Below are positions 1 to 9,469 of a stretch of DNA of 64,000 nt, piece after piece. This DNA is from Chelonobacter oris (GTDB lineage: Bacteria > Pseudomonadota > Gammaproteobacteria > Enterobacterales > Pasteurellaceae), in the NCBI RefSeq assembly GCF_000772535.1, contig NZ_JSUM01000013.1:1-64000 (forward strand), given 5' to 3'. The notes beneath the pieces were generated by a model. That model was given only the letters and a program-made list of their open reading frames with translations, did no database searches and was not told where the DNA came from. Numbering within the stretch: position 1 is the first letter of the stretch; each line of letters opens with the position of its first letter. The translations under genes and the position numbers were made by a program.

Positions 1-499
1 CCGACCGCACTTGGGGGAGATAGCCTCAAGGCTTACGGTTTATCTTTATTGAGAAATTTTACGGCTAAATCCGGGAATAACTCTTTATTAGATTTTTTGT
101 AACCGGTTTTGAGATTGGATTTGTTGATAATAAGTTTAGATCAGTAAAGATTAAAAAAAACCGCACTTCAAACCCAGAAATAAAAGTGCGGTAAAAAAGG
201 CGGCTTTAACCAGCCAACCTAAAAATCAAGTTTGGCTGATTAAATTCAAGTTTTCTGCGCAGAGAAAAATAGCCACATATTTGCTTTCCGAAAAAATATA
301 AAGAAAAAATAAAATATGCTTTATTTATACAATATAGAAATCAATGTATCAATCTTTTTATGCGGATTATTTTTTATTTTTACGCTATAGTTTGATTGTT
401 TTTTATAAAAAATCTTATTTTATTAGATATCATCTAATACTAACCGGTGTTGCGAACAGGAATGGCTGAGTAAATATATTACTTCAGCCTTAAGTGCGG
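1..499. other. Intergenic stretch downstream of pyrE
   Basis: No convincing gene. A short minus-strand open frame of about 35 codons (roughly 33-140) has a stop at 33-35 and no start. It could be the tail of a lost gene, but I do not recognise it. A USS-pair terminator lies at 159-192. The rest (200-480) is very AT-rich, with a small imperfect inverted repeat (agccaa/ttggct) near 212-238. Confidence 0.5.
152..192 (-). terminator. USS inverted-pair terminator
   Basis: ACCGCACTT (160-168) and AAGTGCGGT (184-192) are two USS copies in inverted orientation. They form a 9-bp stem. On the minus strand a run of eight T follows (152-160), giving a rho-independent terminator. It is about 310 bp beyond the pyrE stop, so it may serve pyrE read-through or a lost gene. 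Confidence 0.6.
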
Positions 500-1141
500 T
501 TAAATGCCGTATTGTTGTTGGTAACGGCGCATTGACGGCAGGTACTGCTGATATGTCGGATTGGCAGCCAAGAATTGTAATAAATCGTCTAGATTGATAA
601 TGGAAAAAACTCGACAGCCATAATCACGTTCGACTTCCTGAATGGCTGATAACGCCCCTGCGCCACGTTCTTGGCGGTTTAATGCGATCATGACCGCACT
701 GAGTTTCGCCTGATTGTTTTCGATTAGGCGCATAGATTCACGGATCGCTGTACCGGCAGTAATCACATCATCGACCAGTAGAACTTTGCCCTGTAAAGGG
801 CTGCCGATAAGGTTGCCGCCCTCACCGTGATCTTTGGCTTCTTTGCGATTAAAACAGACAGGCTTGTCGTTGTTAAATCGATTGGCTAGGGCAATGGAAA
901 CGGTGGTTGCAATCGGTATGCCTTTATAGGCGGGGCCGAAGATAACATCATAGTCAATATTTGAAGCTTGAATGGCGGCTGCGTAGAACTCGCCTAAGCG
1001 AGCGAGATCCTTGCCGCGATTAAACAGACCGGCATTAAAAAAATAGGGGCTGAGCCGACCGGATTTCAGAGTGAATTCACCAAATTTCAAGACATTACGA
1101 CTCAGGGCGAATTCGATAAATTGCTGTTTGTATGCTTGCAT
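500..1141 (-). CDS. pyrE: Orotate phosphoribosyltransferase
   Basis: Cytosolic enzyme joining orotate to PRPP to give OMP in pyrimidine synthesis. At 213 aa it has the family's normal length. The N-terminus ([19 protein letters not shown]) and the PRPP-binding loop [13 protein letters not shown] near residues 121-133 are typical. It lies 9 bp downstream of rph on the same strand, so the two are probably co-transcribed, as in enterobacteria. A USS lies just beyond the stop (about 491-500). I am very sure of this call. Confidence 0.97.
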   Translation of the reverse strand: MQAYKQQFIEFALSRNVLKFGEFTLKSGRLSPYFFNAGLFNRGKDLARLGEFYAAAIQASNIDYDVIFGPAYKGIPIATTVSIALANRFNNDKPVCFNRKEAKDHGEGGNLIGSPLQGKVLLVDDVITAGTAIRESMRLIENNQAKLSAVMIALNRQERGAGALSAIQEVERDYGCRVFSIINLDDLLQFLAANPTYQQYLPSMRRYQQQYGI

Positions 1142-1150
1142 ACGCCGTCC

Positions 1151-1870
1151 TTATTCGGTGTCCAACGCTTGGCGTTGTACGGCAAAAATCTGTTCAATGC
1201 CGCCTTTTGCCAAATCCAGTAATTGTAATAATTCCCCATGGCTGAACGGATCACCTTCAGCTGTCCCTTGTACTTCAATCATTCTGCCGTCTTCCGCCAT
1301 GACGACATTCATATCGGTTTCAGCGGCGGAGTCTTCCACGTATTCCAAATCACATACCGCATTACCGTTTACGATGCCGACCGAAACGGCGGCAACCAAC
1401 CCTTTAATCGGATTGGTTTTTAAATCGCCGCTTGCCAGCAGGGCATTGACAGCATCGATCACTGCCACGCAAGCCCCGCTGATTGCGGCAGTACGGGTGC
1501 CGCCGTCCGCCTGGATAACATCACAGTCAACGGTGATAGTACGCTCCCCAAGTGCGGTTAAATCAATCATGGCGCGTAGTGAACGCCCGATTAAGCGCTG
1601 AATCTCCAGTGTACGGCCGCCTTGTTTGCCTCGCGCCGCTTCACGCTGCATTCTGACATTGGTTGAACGCGGCAACATGCCGTATTCGGCAGTAATCCAG
1701 CCTTGCCCTTGACCTTTCAAAAAGCGCGGAACACTGTTTTCCAGACTGGCGTTGCACAACACTTTGGTATCCCCGAATTCGATCAATACCGAGCCTTCGG
1801 CATGTTTGGTGTAGTGACGAGTGATTTGAATCGGGCGGGCGGCTTGTAAAGGACGGTCATTCGGACGCAT
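1151..1870 (-). CDS. rph: Ribonuclease PH
   Basis: Phosphorolytic 3'-5' exonuclease that trims tRNA 3' ends. The 239-aa product matches the family size and starts [18 protein letters not shown]. It has the typical [18 protein letters not shown] and [21 protein letters not shown] segments. A longer frame opens at 1882, but GGAG sits six bases before the ATG at 1870, so I choose that start. The gene carries an internal USS near 1552-1560. It is first in a likely rph-pyrE operon and diverges from yicC. Confidence 0.96.
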   Translation of the reverse strand: MRPNDRPLQAARPIQITRHYTKHAEGSVLIEFGDTKVLCNASLENSVPRFLKGQGQGWITAEYGMLPRSTNVRMQREAARGKQGGRTLEIQRLIGRSLRAMIDLTALGERTITVDCDVIQADGGTRTAAISGACVAVIDAVNALLASGDLKTNPIKGLVAAVSVGIVNGNAVCDLEYVEDSAAETDMNVVMAEDGRMIEVQGTAEGDPFSHGELLQLLDLAKGGIEQIFAVQRQALDTE

Positions 1871-2001
1871 TAGGTTCTCCATTATTCTCTTGAGTTATCC
1901 GACATATTCTAACACTAAACCGCACTTTTAAACACGACAGTCCGAGAAATAAGCAGTACAATGTTTGCGGTTTAATCATAGAATAATATCGAGGAAAAAA
2001 C

Positions 2002-2865
2002 ATGATTTACAGTATGACAGCCTTTGCCCGTTTGGAAGTTAAGCAGGCTTGGGGCAATGCCGCATGGGAAATTCGTTCCGTTAATCAGCGTTATTTGGAA
2101 AATTTTTTCCGCTTGCCGGAATCGTTCAGAGGGCTGGAAAATACACTGCGCGAGAAAATCCGCCGGCGAATTACCCGCGGTAAAGTCGAATGCAATCTGC
2201 GCTTGGAGTTGAAAAATCAAAGTGCGGTTGAATTGCAGCTCAATCAAGATCTGGCGCAACAGGTATTGAAATCATTGCAATGGCTGAAACAGCAAGCCGG
2301 TGAAGGTGAAATCAGTCTGACTGATGTATTGCGCTATCCGGGGGTGGTTGAGTCGGCGGAGCAGGATTTGGATCAAATCGGGCAGGATTTATTAACTGCT
2401 TTCGATCAATTACTGGACGATTTTATTGCCATGCGTGGGCGTGAAGGGGAGAAATTGCAAACCATTATCCGGCAAAAGTTGGATTTGATTAGCGTGGAAG
2501 CTGAAAAAGTGCGGTCGCAAATGCCGCAAGTTTTGCAATGGCAGCGGGATAAATTGCAACAGCGCTTTGATGAAATCCAACTGCAAGCCGATCCGCAGCG
2601 GCTGGAGCAGGAAATGATTTTGCTGGCTCAGCGGGTTGATGTTGCCGAGGAGCTGGATCGGCTGCAAATGCATGTAAAAGAAACGACATCAACCTTGAAA
2701 AAGGGCGGTGCGGTCGGTCGTCGATTGGATTTTATGATGCAGGAACTGAATCGGGAATCCAATACGTTGGCATCAAAATCGATTAATGCTGAGATTACGA
2801 ATTCGGCGGTGGAATTGAAAGTGCTGATTGAGCAGATGCGGGAACAGATTCAGAATTTGGAATAG
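2002..2865 (+). CDS. yicC: YicC-family endoribonuclease
   Basis: YicC proteins are conserved bacterial endoribonucleases linked to RNA turnover and stationary-phase survival. The 287-aa product has the family N-terminus MIYSMTAFAR and the C-terminal signature LDFMMQELNRESNTLASKS near residues 240-258. The start is preceded by GAGGAAAAAAC. The gene is divergent from rph, the same neighbourhood as in E. coli (yicC beside rph-pyrE). USS copies lie inside the frame near 2220 and 2506. Confidence 0.93.
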   Translation: MIYSMTAFARLEVKQAWGNAAWEIRSVNQRYLENFFRLPESFRGLENTLREKIRRRITRGKVECNLRLELKNQSAVELQLNQDLAQQVLKSLQWLKQQAGEGEISLTDVLRYPGVVESAEQDLDQIGQDLLTAFDQLLDDFIAMRGREGEKLQTIIRQKLDLISVEAEKVRSQMPQVLQWQRDKLQQRFDEIQLQADPQRLEQEMILLAQRVDVAEELDRLQMHVKETTSTLKKGGAVGRRLDFMMQELNRESNTLASKSINAEITNSAVELKVLIEQMREQIQNLE

Positions 2866-2875
2866 CGATAATGAT

Positions 2876-2900
2876 AAAGTGCGGTCGAGAACCGCACTTG
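2876..2900. terminator. USS inverted-pair terminator between yicC and oapB
   Basis: AAGTGCGGT (2877-2885) and ACCGCACTT (2891-2899) form a 9-bp stem with a 5-base loop. The hairpin lies between the convergent ends of yicC and the oapB-like gene, so it probably ends transcription from both sides. Uptake signals used as terminators are common in this family. Confidence 0.65.
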
Positions 2901-2904
2901 ACGG

Positions 2905-3312
2905 TTATTGCGCTTTCGGCACGCATCCGCTGACAATCACTTCGCCTAAACTGTTGCTCAATACCGCACTTTGGGTTTTTTCCCACCAATTCCATTGAAT
3001 ATTGGCATAGCGTTTGCCGCTGTCGGATACCACCGGTTGTAAGTGTTGTTTAATGTTATTCAAGGTCAGTTGGATAGAGGGATTTTTCGAATGTTGTTTG
3101 ATTGCCAGGGAATTCAGGACGATGACTTTGATTTCAACGTCGTTGTCGCAGTGATAATACTGTGTGGCATCTTCGCTTGGCAAGGTTTGCGTGGAAATAG
3201 CGGAGCCTGAGGTGTTTTGTCGGATCGGTTGCAGGGAGGAGGTGCCGTGATCGATATTCTGGCAGGCAGACAATAAGGCAATCAAGCCACCAAATAAAAG
3301 CGCTTTTATCAT
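2905..3312 (-). CDS. oapB: OapB-like lipoprotein with MliC-type fold
   Basis: The predicted lipoprotein starts MIKALLFGGLIALLSAC, a signal peptide with lipobox LSAC. About 135 aa. The C-terminal half has YHCDNDVEIKV followed by SDSGKRY and WNWWEKTQSAVL, which resemble the C-type lysozyme inhibitor (MliC) fold. It lies just downstream of oapA on the same strand. In Haemophilus that place is held by oapB, a gene needed for opacity-associated protein expression. A longer frame opens at 3357, but GAGGAA precedes the ATG at 3312. The link to lysozyme inhibition is inference from motif shape. Confidence 0.72.
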   Translation of the reverse strand: MIKALLFGGLIALLSACQNIDHGTSSLQPIRQNTSGSAISTQTLPSEDATQYYHCDNDVEIKVIVLNSLAIKQHSKNPSIQLTLNNIKQHLQPVVSDSGKRYANIQWNWWEKTQSAVLSNSLGEVIVSGCVPKAQ

Positions 3313-3348
3313 CGAATGTTCCTCGTCATAACTTAATGTGCAAAGTGG

Positions 3349-3379
3349 AAACGCCATTACCGGTGCGGTAATGGCGTTT
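3349..3379 (-). terminator. Hairpin between oapA and the oapB-like gene
   Basis: AAACGCCATTACCG (3349-3362) and CGGTAATGGCGTTT (3366-3379) form a perfect 14-bp stem with a 3-base loop. It begins 5 bp past the oapA stop. No long T-run follows on the minus strand, so it may be an attenuator or an mRNA-stabilising hairpin between the two genes rather than a strong terminator. Confidence 0.55.
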
Positions 3380-3383
3380 GTGC

Positions 3384-4493
3384 TTATGGTCGATATTGAT
3401 AAGAGCCGTCACTGTTGCGGCTGAAGCTGCTGCCGTTTTGTAGTGTCAATCGGCTGACCCTGCCTTGCGAATTCAGCTGAATAGTCACTTTATCGCCCGG
3501 TTTGAAGCTGCTTAGCGCTTTTTCGCCGCCATTGGCTTTGGTCATGGCGTTGACATCGGCAATATTCAGATTATTGTTACGGAAGACCTGCATTAATGAC
3601 ACGCCTTTTGGAATTGTCAACGTGCGGTTTGAAACCGATGCGCCGCTTTCTGTTGCCGCTTTGTTTGCCGTAGCTTTTGGCGGTGTGGCGGTTTTGGTCT
3701 GGTTTGACGTGGTATTGCTTGGTTTGCTTGTTGTTTTTGGCTGTGTTTTCGGCGCTTCATACCGTGGCGGCGTGACGGCGGTCGGCTGCTGTGCCGCTGG
3801 GGATTGCGTTGACGGCGGAGCCGACGGTTTTGTCTGTAGTTGTGTTGCGGCAGCTGCGGTATTGGTCACGGTATCGGTCAGCGAGACATGACTGCTCGGC
3901 AGGCTGTTTGTTGCCGTATTTGTCTGACTGTTCGGCGGTAACGGCAGATTGTTATCGGTTTGTTCAAGCGGCTGATTGACCGCTTCTTCTTCCGATTGGT
4001 TCAGCGGTTGGAATTCGATAGGCAGCGAGTTGGCATTTTGTGCTTGCAACGCATCAACCGTCGTGGTGGAGCTGGGTTTCAGCCAGAAGAATATCAGTAA
4101 AACCAGAATCAACCCGAGCAGGGCGATAAACAGGCGGCGGTGTTTAGCCGGCAGGCGATTGAGCAGCCCCCAGGTTTCCGGTTTTTTCAGGCGGTGGCTG
4201 AGCGGCTCGCGTACAGTGTCTTCCGTTGTTTTGTTAAGTGTTTCGGGCTGTTCGGTTTCAGTCTCGGTTTCGGTTTGTAGCGGTTGTTGCGGATTCGTCG
4301 GGTTCACGCTTTCCTCCTTGTGCTCACGTTTTGGTAAAAAACCTTTGGCTTTGTCCAAAAATGAAGGTTTCTCTTCAATCGGTTTTTTGGGCGTGATGGG
4401 CTCCATATTACTGAATTCAAATTTTAATTGATTTTGTTTATCGTTAGACGATGCGCCGCTATCGCCTGCGTTTTGTGAATTGTCAGAAGTCAC
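3384..4493 (-). CDS. oapA: Opacity-associated protein OapA
   Basis: Inner-membrane-anchored cell-surface protein linked in Haemophilus to colony opacity and epithelial attachment. About 369 aa. Layout: a charged N-terminal cytoplasmic segment of about 120 residues, one membrane segment (LFIALLGLILVLLIFFWL), a long low-complexity Pro/Thr/Gln/Asn linker, then a C-terminal LysM-like OapA domain (IPKGVSLMQVFRNNNLN...KPGDKVTI). The longest frame begins with TTG at 4505. GAGGTG five bases before a GTG at 4493 makes that the better start. It sits next to the epmB/efp pair, as in Haemophilus. Confidence 0.88.
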   Translation of the reverse strand: MTSDNSQNAGDSGASSNDKQNQLKFEFSNMEPITPKKPIEEKPSFLDKAKGFLPKREHKEESVNPTNPQQPLQTETETETEQPETLNKTTEDTVREPLSHRLKKPETWGLLNRLPAKHRRLFIALLGLILVLLIFFWLKPSSTTTVDALQAQNANSLPIEFQPLNQSEEEAVNQPLEQTDNNLPLPPNSQTNTATNSLPSSHVSLTDTVTNTAAAATQLQTKPSAPPSTQSPAAQQPTAVTPPRYEAPKTQPKTTSKPSNTTSNQTKTATPPKATANKAATESGASVSNRTLTIPKGVSLMQVFRNNNLNIADVNAMTKANGGEKALSSFKPGDKVTIQLNSQGRVSRLTLQNGSSFSRNSDGSYQYRP

Positions 4494-4603
4494 ACTGCAC
4501 CTCAAATGTAAAAATACGTTTTTATGGATAAAAATATTTTTCTATTCTAAAGGAATTAGACAAAAGAAAAACTGTTTTTGCTGGAATTCGCCTGAATTTT
4601 TTT

Positions 4604-5626
4604 TCAATCGCCAGTAATCAGGGTTTTATTCGGTTCGCCGGCAATTTCTCGTGCCAGTTTCGGCACCAGATAGCCGGAGCTGATTTTTTGCAGCTCATGA
4701 TAAATCGCCAGTGCTTGCCGATCATTGAGATAAAAATGCGTCGCTCCTTGTACTTTGTCGAGCAAGTGCAGGTAATACGGTAAAATGCCGGCGGCAAACA
4801 GTTTGTCGCTGAGACGCTTCAAGATTAATGCCGTGTCATTAATACCTTTCAACAATACCGATTGATTCAGTAGGGTGACATTGGCGGCTTTCAAGAGCGC
4901 CAAATGCTCAGCTAAAGTGCGGTCGATTTCGTTCGGGTGGTTAATATGTGTTACCAGCACTTTATTGAAACGTGAGCTTGCCAAGCGCCGACAAAGTGCG
5001 GGGGTAATCCGTTGTGGGATCACCACCGGCAGACGGGTGTGAATCCGCACCGTTTTAATATGTCCGATTTGTTCAAGTGCGGTCAGCAGCCAACCAAGCT
5101 CGTGGTCTTTTGCCATCAGCGGATCGCCGCCGGAAAAAATCACCTCTTCGATTTCGCGATGCTGTGCAATATAGTCAAGTGCGGTTTGCCAGTTGCGTTT
5201 GTTGCCTTTGTTGTCTTGGTAGGGAAAATGACGACGGAAACAATAACGGCAATTCACCGCACAACCGCCCTTGACCATCAGCAATACCCGATTATGGTAT
5301 TTATGCAGCAGGTTCGGTACCGCACTTTGCTGCTCTTGCAGTGGATCGATACTGAAGCCCTCCGCTTGGATAAACTCCTGTTGAGCCGACATCACCTGTA
5401 AAAACAGCGGATCATGCGGATTACCTTTTTCCATTTTGTCGACAAACGGTTGCGGTACGCGCAACGGAAACAGACGACGTGCGGCGATATCATGTTCGAA
5501 CCGCACTTTGGGTAAGTTCAGTTGCTCCAGTAGAATTTCAGGATCATTAATGGCATTGGCAAGGTAATCTAACCAGCTTGGTTGATCAATTGGTTCTTCT
5601 CTAAACAGGGGGTTTTGGGTTATCAT
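4604..5626 (-). CDS. epmB: EF-P beta-lysylation protein EpmB (lysine 2,3-aminomutase)
   Basis: Radical-SAM enzyme that turns alpha-lysine into beta-lysine for attachment to Lys34 of elongation factor P. The product has about 340 aa. The iron-sulfur cluster motif CAVNCRYCF gives Cys122, Cys126 and Cys129, and the glycine-rich IFSGGDPLM follows. The frame opens with TTG at 5632, but ATG at 5626 is the likelier start. It diverges from efp, its substrate gene, with 80 bp between them. Several USS copies lie within the frame (near 4916, 4993, 5077, 5179, 5321 and 5504). Confidence 0.94.
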   Translation of the reverse strand: MITQNPLFREEPIDQPSWLDYLANAINDPEILLEQLNLPKVRFEHDIAARRLFPLRVPQPFVDKMEKGNPHDPLFLQVMSAQQEFIQAEGFSIDPLQEQQSAVPNLLHKYHNRVLLMVKGGCAVNCRYCFRRHFPYQDNKGNKRNWQTALDYIAQHREIEEVIFSGGDPLMAKDHELGWLLTALEQIGHIKTVRIHTRLPVVIPQRITPALCRRLASSRFNKVLVTHINHPNEIDRTLAEHLALLKAANVTLLNQSVLLKGINDTALILKRLSDKLFAAGILPYYLHLLDKVQGATHFYLNDRQALAIYHELQKISSGYLVPKLAREIAGEPNKTLITGD

Positions 5627-5706
5627 ATGCAAGTTTTAGGCAAAATTTTTGTGATCTTAATTCAGGATTGCCTTTAAGATCGCTTTTTTCAAATAATGAG
5701 GACATT

Positions 5707-6273
5707 ATGGCAACATATTCTACCAGTGATTTCAAACCGGGTCTTAAATTTATGCAAGACGGCGAACCTTGCGTGATCGTGGAAAATGAATTCGTGAAAC
5801 CGGGTAAAGGGCAGGCGTTTACCCGCACGCGTATCCGTAAACTGATCTCCGGCAAAGTATTGGATGTGAACTTTAAATCCGGCAACACCGTGGAAGCGGC
5901 GGATGTGATGGATACCAACTTGACGTTTTTGTATAAAGACGAAGATTTCTGGCATTTCATGAATAACGAAACATTCGAACAATTATCGGCGGATGCCAAA
6001 GCGGTCGGCGACAATGACAAATGGTTGCTGGATCAAGCGGAATGTATCGTGACCTTATGGAACGGCAGTCCGATCTCGGTGACACCGCCGAACTTTGTGG
6101 AACTGGAAATCGTGGATACCGATCCGGGCTTGAAAGGCGACACCGCCGGCACCGGCGGCAAACCGGCCACATTAAGCACCGGCGCAGTGGTGAAAGTGCC
6201 GCTGTTCGTGCAGATTGGTGAAGTGATTCGTGTGGATACCCGTTCCGGCGAATATGTTGCGCGCGTGAAGTAG
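5707..6273 (+). CDS. efp: Elongation factor P
   Basis: Translation factor that rescues ribosomes stalled at polyproline. The 188-aa product is standard length. Lys34 in the loop KPGKGQA is the site of beta-lysylation, which agrees with the divergent epmB. An upstream in-frame ATG at 5668 would add 13 residues not seen in the family. ATGAGG a few bases before 5707 supports the start used here. The partner ligase EpmA is not in this window. Confidence 0.97.
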   Translation: MATYSTSDFKPGLKFMQDGEPCVIVENEFVKPGKGQAFTRTRIRKLISGKVLDVNFKSGNTVEAADVMDTNLTFLYKDEDFWHFMNNETFEQLSADAKAVGDNDKWLLDQAECIVTLWNGSPISVTPPNFVELEIVDTDPGLKGDTAGTGGKPATLSTGAVVKVPLFVQIGEVIRVDTRSGEYVARVK

Positions 6274-6340
6274 TTTCTTCGGGAAAACGGGCGCGAATTT
6301 TTCGCTGTTTTCTTGTTTTACCCGTAAACAGATTGAAGGT

Positions 6341-6366
6341 AAAAACGGCTTTATCGCCGTTTTTTA
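6341..6366. terminator. Bidirectional terminator efp/folA
   Basis: AAAAACGGC (6341-6349) and GCCGTTTTT (6356-6364) form a 9-bp stem with A-run and T-run flanks. It lies between the convergent ends of efp and folA, and its right arm reaches the folA stop codon. Confidence 0.8.
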
Positions 6367-6843
6367 TTTTTCCAATATTAAGAACCGACAAGCGTAGGCA
6401 TTTTTCTCATCGGCTTCACTGAACGTTTCTTCCACGGTTTTCCATTGCGTGAAATCAATCTGCGGAAAGAAAGTATCGCCGTCAAGTGCGGTTTGAATTT
6501 CAGTCAAATACAATTTATCGGCTAGCGGCAGGCTCAGTTTGAACAGCTCGCCGCCGCCGATAATCATCACTTCGGCTTCATCTTTACAGTGTGAAAGTGC
6601 GGTTTGCAGGCTGTCTGCCCATTGTATGCCGTGGTACACAAACGGATTGCGCGACAACACGATATTACGGCGGTTGGGCAGTGGGCGTCCGATCGATTCA
6701 AAGGTTTTACGCCCCATAATCACAGGTTTGTTCAGGGTGTTGCGTTTGAACCAAGCCAAATCTTGCGGCAAGTGCCACGGCATTTGATTGTCTTTGCCGA
6801 TAACCCGATTTTGGGTGAAGGCGACGATAAGACTGATTTGCAT
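6364..6843 (-). CDS. folA: Dihydrofolate reductase
   Basis: Reduces dihydrofolate to tetrahydrofolate with NADPH; the target of trimethoprim. The 159-aa product shows MQISLIVAFTQNRVIGKDNQ, the substrate loop MPWHLPQDLAWFK, and the NADPH-binding VIMGRKTFESIGRPLPNR and MIIGGGELF. A longer frame opens at 6867, but GGGGGGAAATCC directly before the ATG at 6843 fixes the start. It is just downstream of the yjjP-yjjB pair, with 24 bp between. Confidence 0.97.
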   Translation of the reverse strand: MQISLIVAFTQNRVIGKDNQMPWHLPQDLAWFKRNTLNKPVIMGRKTFESIGRPLPNRRNIVLSRNPFVYHGIQWADSLQTALSHCKDEAEVMIIGGGELFKLSLPLADKLYLTEIQTALDGDTFFPQIDFTQWKTVEETFSEADEKNAYACRFLILEK

Positions 6844-6867
6844 GGATTTCCCCCCAGAGGATATCAT

Positions 6868-7335
6868 TTAGATAACCGGTCGCCGACGATAGAACAGTAA
6901 TCCCGGTAACGCCAGCCCGAACGCCAATGCGCCGATGATAAAACCGGATTTGACAAAATTATCAACGGCTTGCTGAAACAGAACGTCAGAATACCCGATA
7001 TGGTGGATCTGTACAACCGCGATCATGGCTTTATAGGCAAATACACCCGGAATCATCGGAATAATGGCGGCGACGGTAAACACTTTCGGGTGCGCCAGAT
7101 AGCGTTGCGACAGATAAACGCCGATAAAGCCTATCAGTGCGGCGGCAAAAAAAGTGGCGAATACCAATGGCATATCGACCGTCATTAACAATAATTTGCG
7201 AAAGCCGTGGCCTAATCCGCCGAGTAAGGCACAATATTTCAGTGCATTTTGCGGCACGTTAAACAGCAGGGCAAAACCGATCGCCGGAATGGCGGCAAAC
7301 AGCATGTCGTCGAGTAACGTTAATAACACGTTCAT
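6868..7335 (-). CDS. yjjB: Threonine/serine exporter subunit YjjB
   Basis: Small membrane subunit of the two-part ThrE-type exporter. The 155-aa product has about four or five hydrophobic segments and the family stretch IPMIPGVFAYKAM. It begins 1 bp after the yjjP stop on the same strand, so the two are co-translated. In enterobacteria the YjjP-YjjB pair exports succinate or small amino acids; the substrate here is inferred from the family. Confidence 0.87.
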   Translation of the reverse strand: MNVLLTLLDDMLFAAIPAIGFALLFNVPQNALKYCALLGGLGHGFRKLLLMTVDMPLVFATFFAAALIGFIGVYLSQRYLAHPKVFTVAAIIPMIPGVFAYKAMIAVVQIHHIGYSDVLFQQAVDNFVKSGFIIGALAFGLALPGLLFYRRRPVI

Positions 7336-7336
7336 A

Positions 7337-8128
7337 TTATGCCCCCCATTGGCTGATATTCAGCAAACTTAATGCAAATACAATGCCGATGCAAGCGCCG
7401 AGCGTCAGTACGGTCGCCAATGCCCAGCGTCCGATTCCCATGTTGGTATAGCCTTTCAAAATATCGGACAAGGCGTTGATAAACGGAAAGCCGGGAACCA
7501 GTAATAATACGCTGGAAGCAATGGCGATTTGGGCGTCATTGCCAAGACCGAAACGCAATGATAAACCGGAAACACAGGTGGCGACAAATGCGGTGGCGGC
7601 AAAGACAATCATCGGGTTGTAGTGGTGCGCCGCCAGTTGTTGTCGGACGAACATGCCGCAACAGGAGGCGAGAAAGGTGATCAGGCAAATTAGGGCATCG
7701 CCGCCCGCCAAATGGGCAAAGCTGGCGCAGGACAATCCGACCATGAACAAGACATAATAACGGTTATATTTGAGCGGTTTTATATTATAGAGTTTCTTTC
7801 TGACCACTGCGCTGTCGTAAATATGGTGTTCGGCGGCAATCACAATGTGTTGCACTTCGGTGACCACATGCATATTGATACCGTGATCCTGATTGCGGCG
7901 TGCGGTGGTGATGCAATGTCCCTGATGTAACGTCGTCAGTACTACGGCATTGGCGGTCAGTGCCACTTCCACGCTTTCCACACCCAATGCTTTGCCGAGG
8001 CGGGTGGCGACTTGGCTGATAAGCGTGCTTTCAGCGCCGTGCTGTAACAATAAAAGTGCGGTATGCACACAAAGCCGGGTGATTTCCTGTTGTTCCGCTT
8101 GGTTGATGGCGGCATGTTGTGTTGCCAT
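7337..8128 (-). CDS. yjjP: Threonine/serine exporter subunit YjjP
   Basis: Large subunit of the ThrE-type exporter, 263 aa. The soluble N-terminal part (about residues 1-115) includes QHGAESTLISQVATRLGKALG and VTEVQHIV, typical of the DUF1212 half. About five membrane segments follow, including LVPGFPFINALSDIL. It is first in a two-gene operon with yjjB and diverges from proB. A USS lies inside the frame near 8055. Confidence 0.87.
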   Translation of the reverse strand: MATQHAAINQAEQQEITRLCVHTALLLLQHGAESTLISQVATRLGKALGVESVEVALTANAVVLTTLHQGHCITTARRNQDHGINMHVVTEVQHIVIAAEHHIYDSAVVRKKLYNIKPLKYNRYYVLFMVGLSCASFAHLAGGDALICLITFLASCCGMFVRQQLAAHHYNPMIVFAATAFVATCVSGLSLRFGLGNDAQIAIASSVLLLVPGFPFINALSDILKGYTNMGIGRWALATVLTLGACIGIVFALSLLNISQWGA

Positions 8129-8244
8129 AATTTCTCCGAATAATACTGAATCAGACGCCTGTAAAAGCGATTTTATTACATGATTTTTATGCTGATTAAT
8201 GGTAACGTAACATTCACTTTGTTATTTATTTTAGATCAAGAATT

Positions 8245-9384
8245 ATGCAAAAACATTCGCATTCCGGCACTATTGAGAAAAAATCAGCAAAAACCATTGT
8301 ATTGAAATTCGGCACCAGCGTGCTGACGCAAGGTTCGTCCAAGCTCAATCGTCCGCATATGCTAAATATCGTGCGGCAGTGCGCGCAATTGCAGCAAGAG
8401 GGATTTCGTGTGGTGATTGTGACCTCCGGCGCAATGGCGGCAGGAAGGCATTATTTGCAACATCCGCAATTGCCGCCGACCATTGCGTCTAAACAGCTGT
8501 TGGCGGCCGTGGGGCAGAGCCAGTTGATTCAAACCTGGGAGCAGTTGTTTGATATTTACGATATTTATATCGGGCAAATGTTGCTGACCCGTGCCGATGT
8601 AGAGGATCGCGAGCGTTTTTTGAATGCGCGCGATACGCTGAATGCGTTGCTGGACAACAATATTATTCCGATTATCAATGAAAATGATGCGGTGGCAACA
8701 GCGGAAATCAAAGTGGGCGATAATGATAATTTATCGGCGTTGGCAGCCATCTTGGCAAATGCGGATCAATTGTACCTGTTGACGGATCAGCAAGGACTGT
8801 TCGACAGTGATCCCCGAGCCAACCCGAACGCCAAACTGATTCCGTGTGTCGACAAGATTACCGATCACATTCGCGCCATTGCCGGCGGCAGCGTATCGGG
8901 CTTGGGGACCGGCGGTATGAGTACGAAAATTACGGCGGCGGATATCGCTACCCGCTCCGGAATTGAAACCATTATCGCCCCCGGCAGTCAGGCGAATGTG
9001 ATTGTCGATTTGGCGCACGGTGAAGCGATCGGGACCAAATTCAACGCCTTGCTTTCGCCGTTGCAAAGCCGTAAACAGTGGTTGTTTGCCGCCCCGTCGG
9101 TCGGCGTATTGGTGATTGATGCCGGGGCGCAAAGTGCGGTTTTGACACAACAGCGTTCCTTACTGCCGGCGGGGATCGTGCGGATAGAAGGGCGCTTTTC
9201 CCGTGGCGAAGTGGTGAAAATCCGCACGTTACAGGGCAAAGATATTGCCATTGGCGTCGCTTGCTACAACAGTGATGCGCTGGCATTAATCAAGGGCAAA
9301 AAATCGACTGAAATCGCCGCAACAATCGGTTATGAATACGGTGCGGTGGCGATTCACCGTGATGATATGGTGGTGTTGTCGTAA
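8245..9384 (+). CDS. proB: Glutamate 5-kinase
   Basis: Catalyses the first step of proline synthesis, phosphorylating glutamate. The 379-aa product has the amino-acid kinase start [17 protein letters not shown], the ENDAVAT loop, [15 protein letters not shown], and a C-terminal PUA domain from about residue 285 ([14 protein letters not shown]). It leads a proB-proA operon with 85 bp between the genes. A USS lies inside the frame near 9131. Confidence 0.96.
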   Translation: MQKHSHSGTIEKKSAKTIVLKFGTSVLTQGSSKLNRPHMLNIVRQCAQLQQEGFRVVIVTSGAMAAGRHYLQHPQLPPTIASKQLLAAVGQSQLIQTWEQLFDIYDIYIGQMLLTRADVEDRERFLNARDTLNALLDNNIIPIINENDAVATAEIKVGDNDNLSALAAILANADQLYLLTDQQGLFDSDPRANPNAKLIPCVDKITDHIRAIAGGSVSGLGTGGMSTKITAADIATRSGIETIIAPGSQANVIVDLAHGEAIGTKFNALLSPLQSRKQWLFAAPSVGVLVIDAGAQSAVLTQQRSLLPAGIVRIEGRFSRGEVVKIRTLQGKDIAIGVACYNSDALALIKGKKSTEIAATIGYEYGAVAIHRDDMVVLS

Positions 9385-9469
9385 GTGAAATCGACATCGT
9401 GTCATGTAGATTAAGGTCTGATTCCGCACCACTTTTGTCACACCGACATAATAACGGGAGAAAACGAGA

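Noticed and set aside
33-140. Minus-strand open stretch at the left edge
   Set aside because: About 35 codons, no start, no recognised family. Noted in the gap entry but not called.
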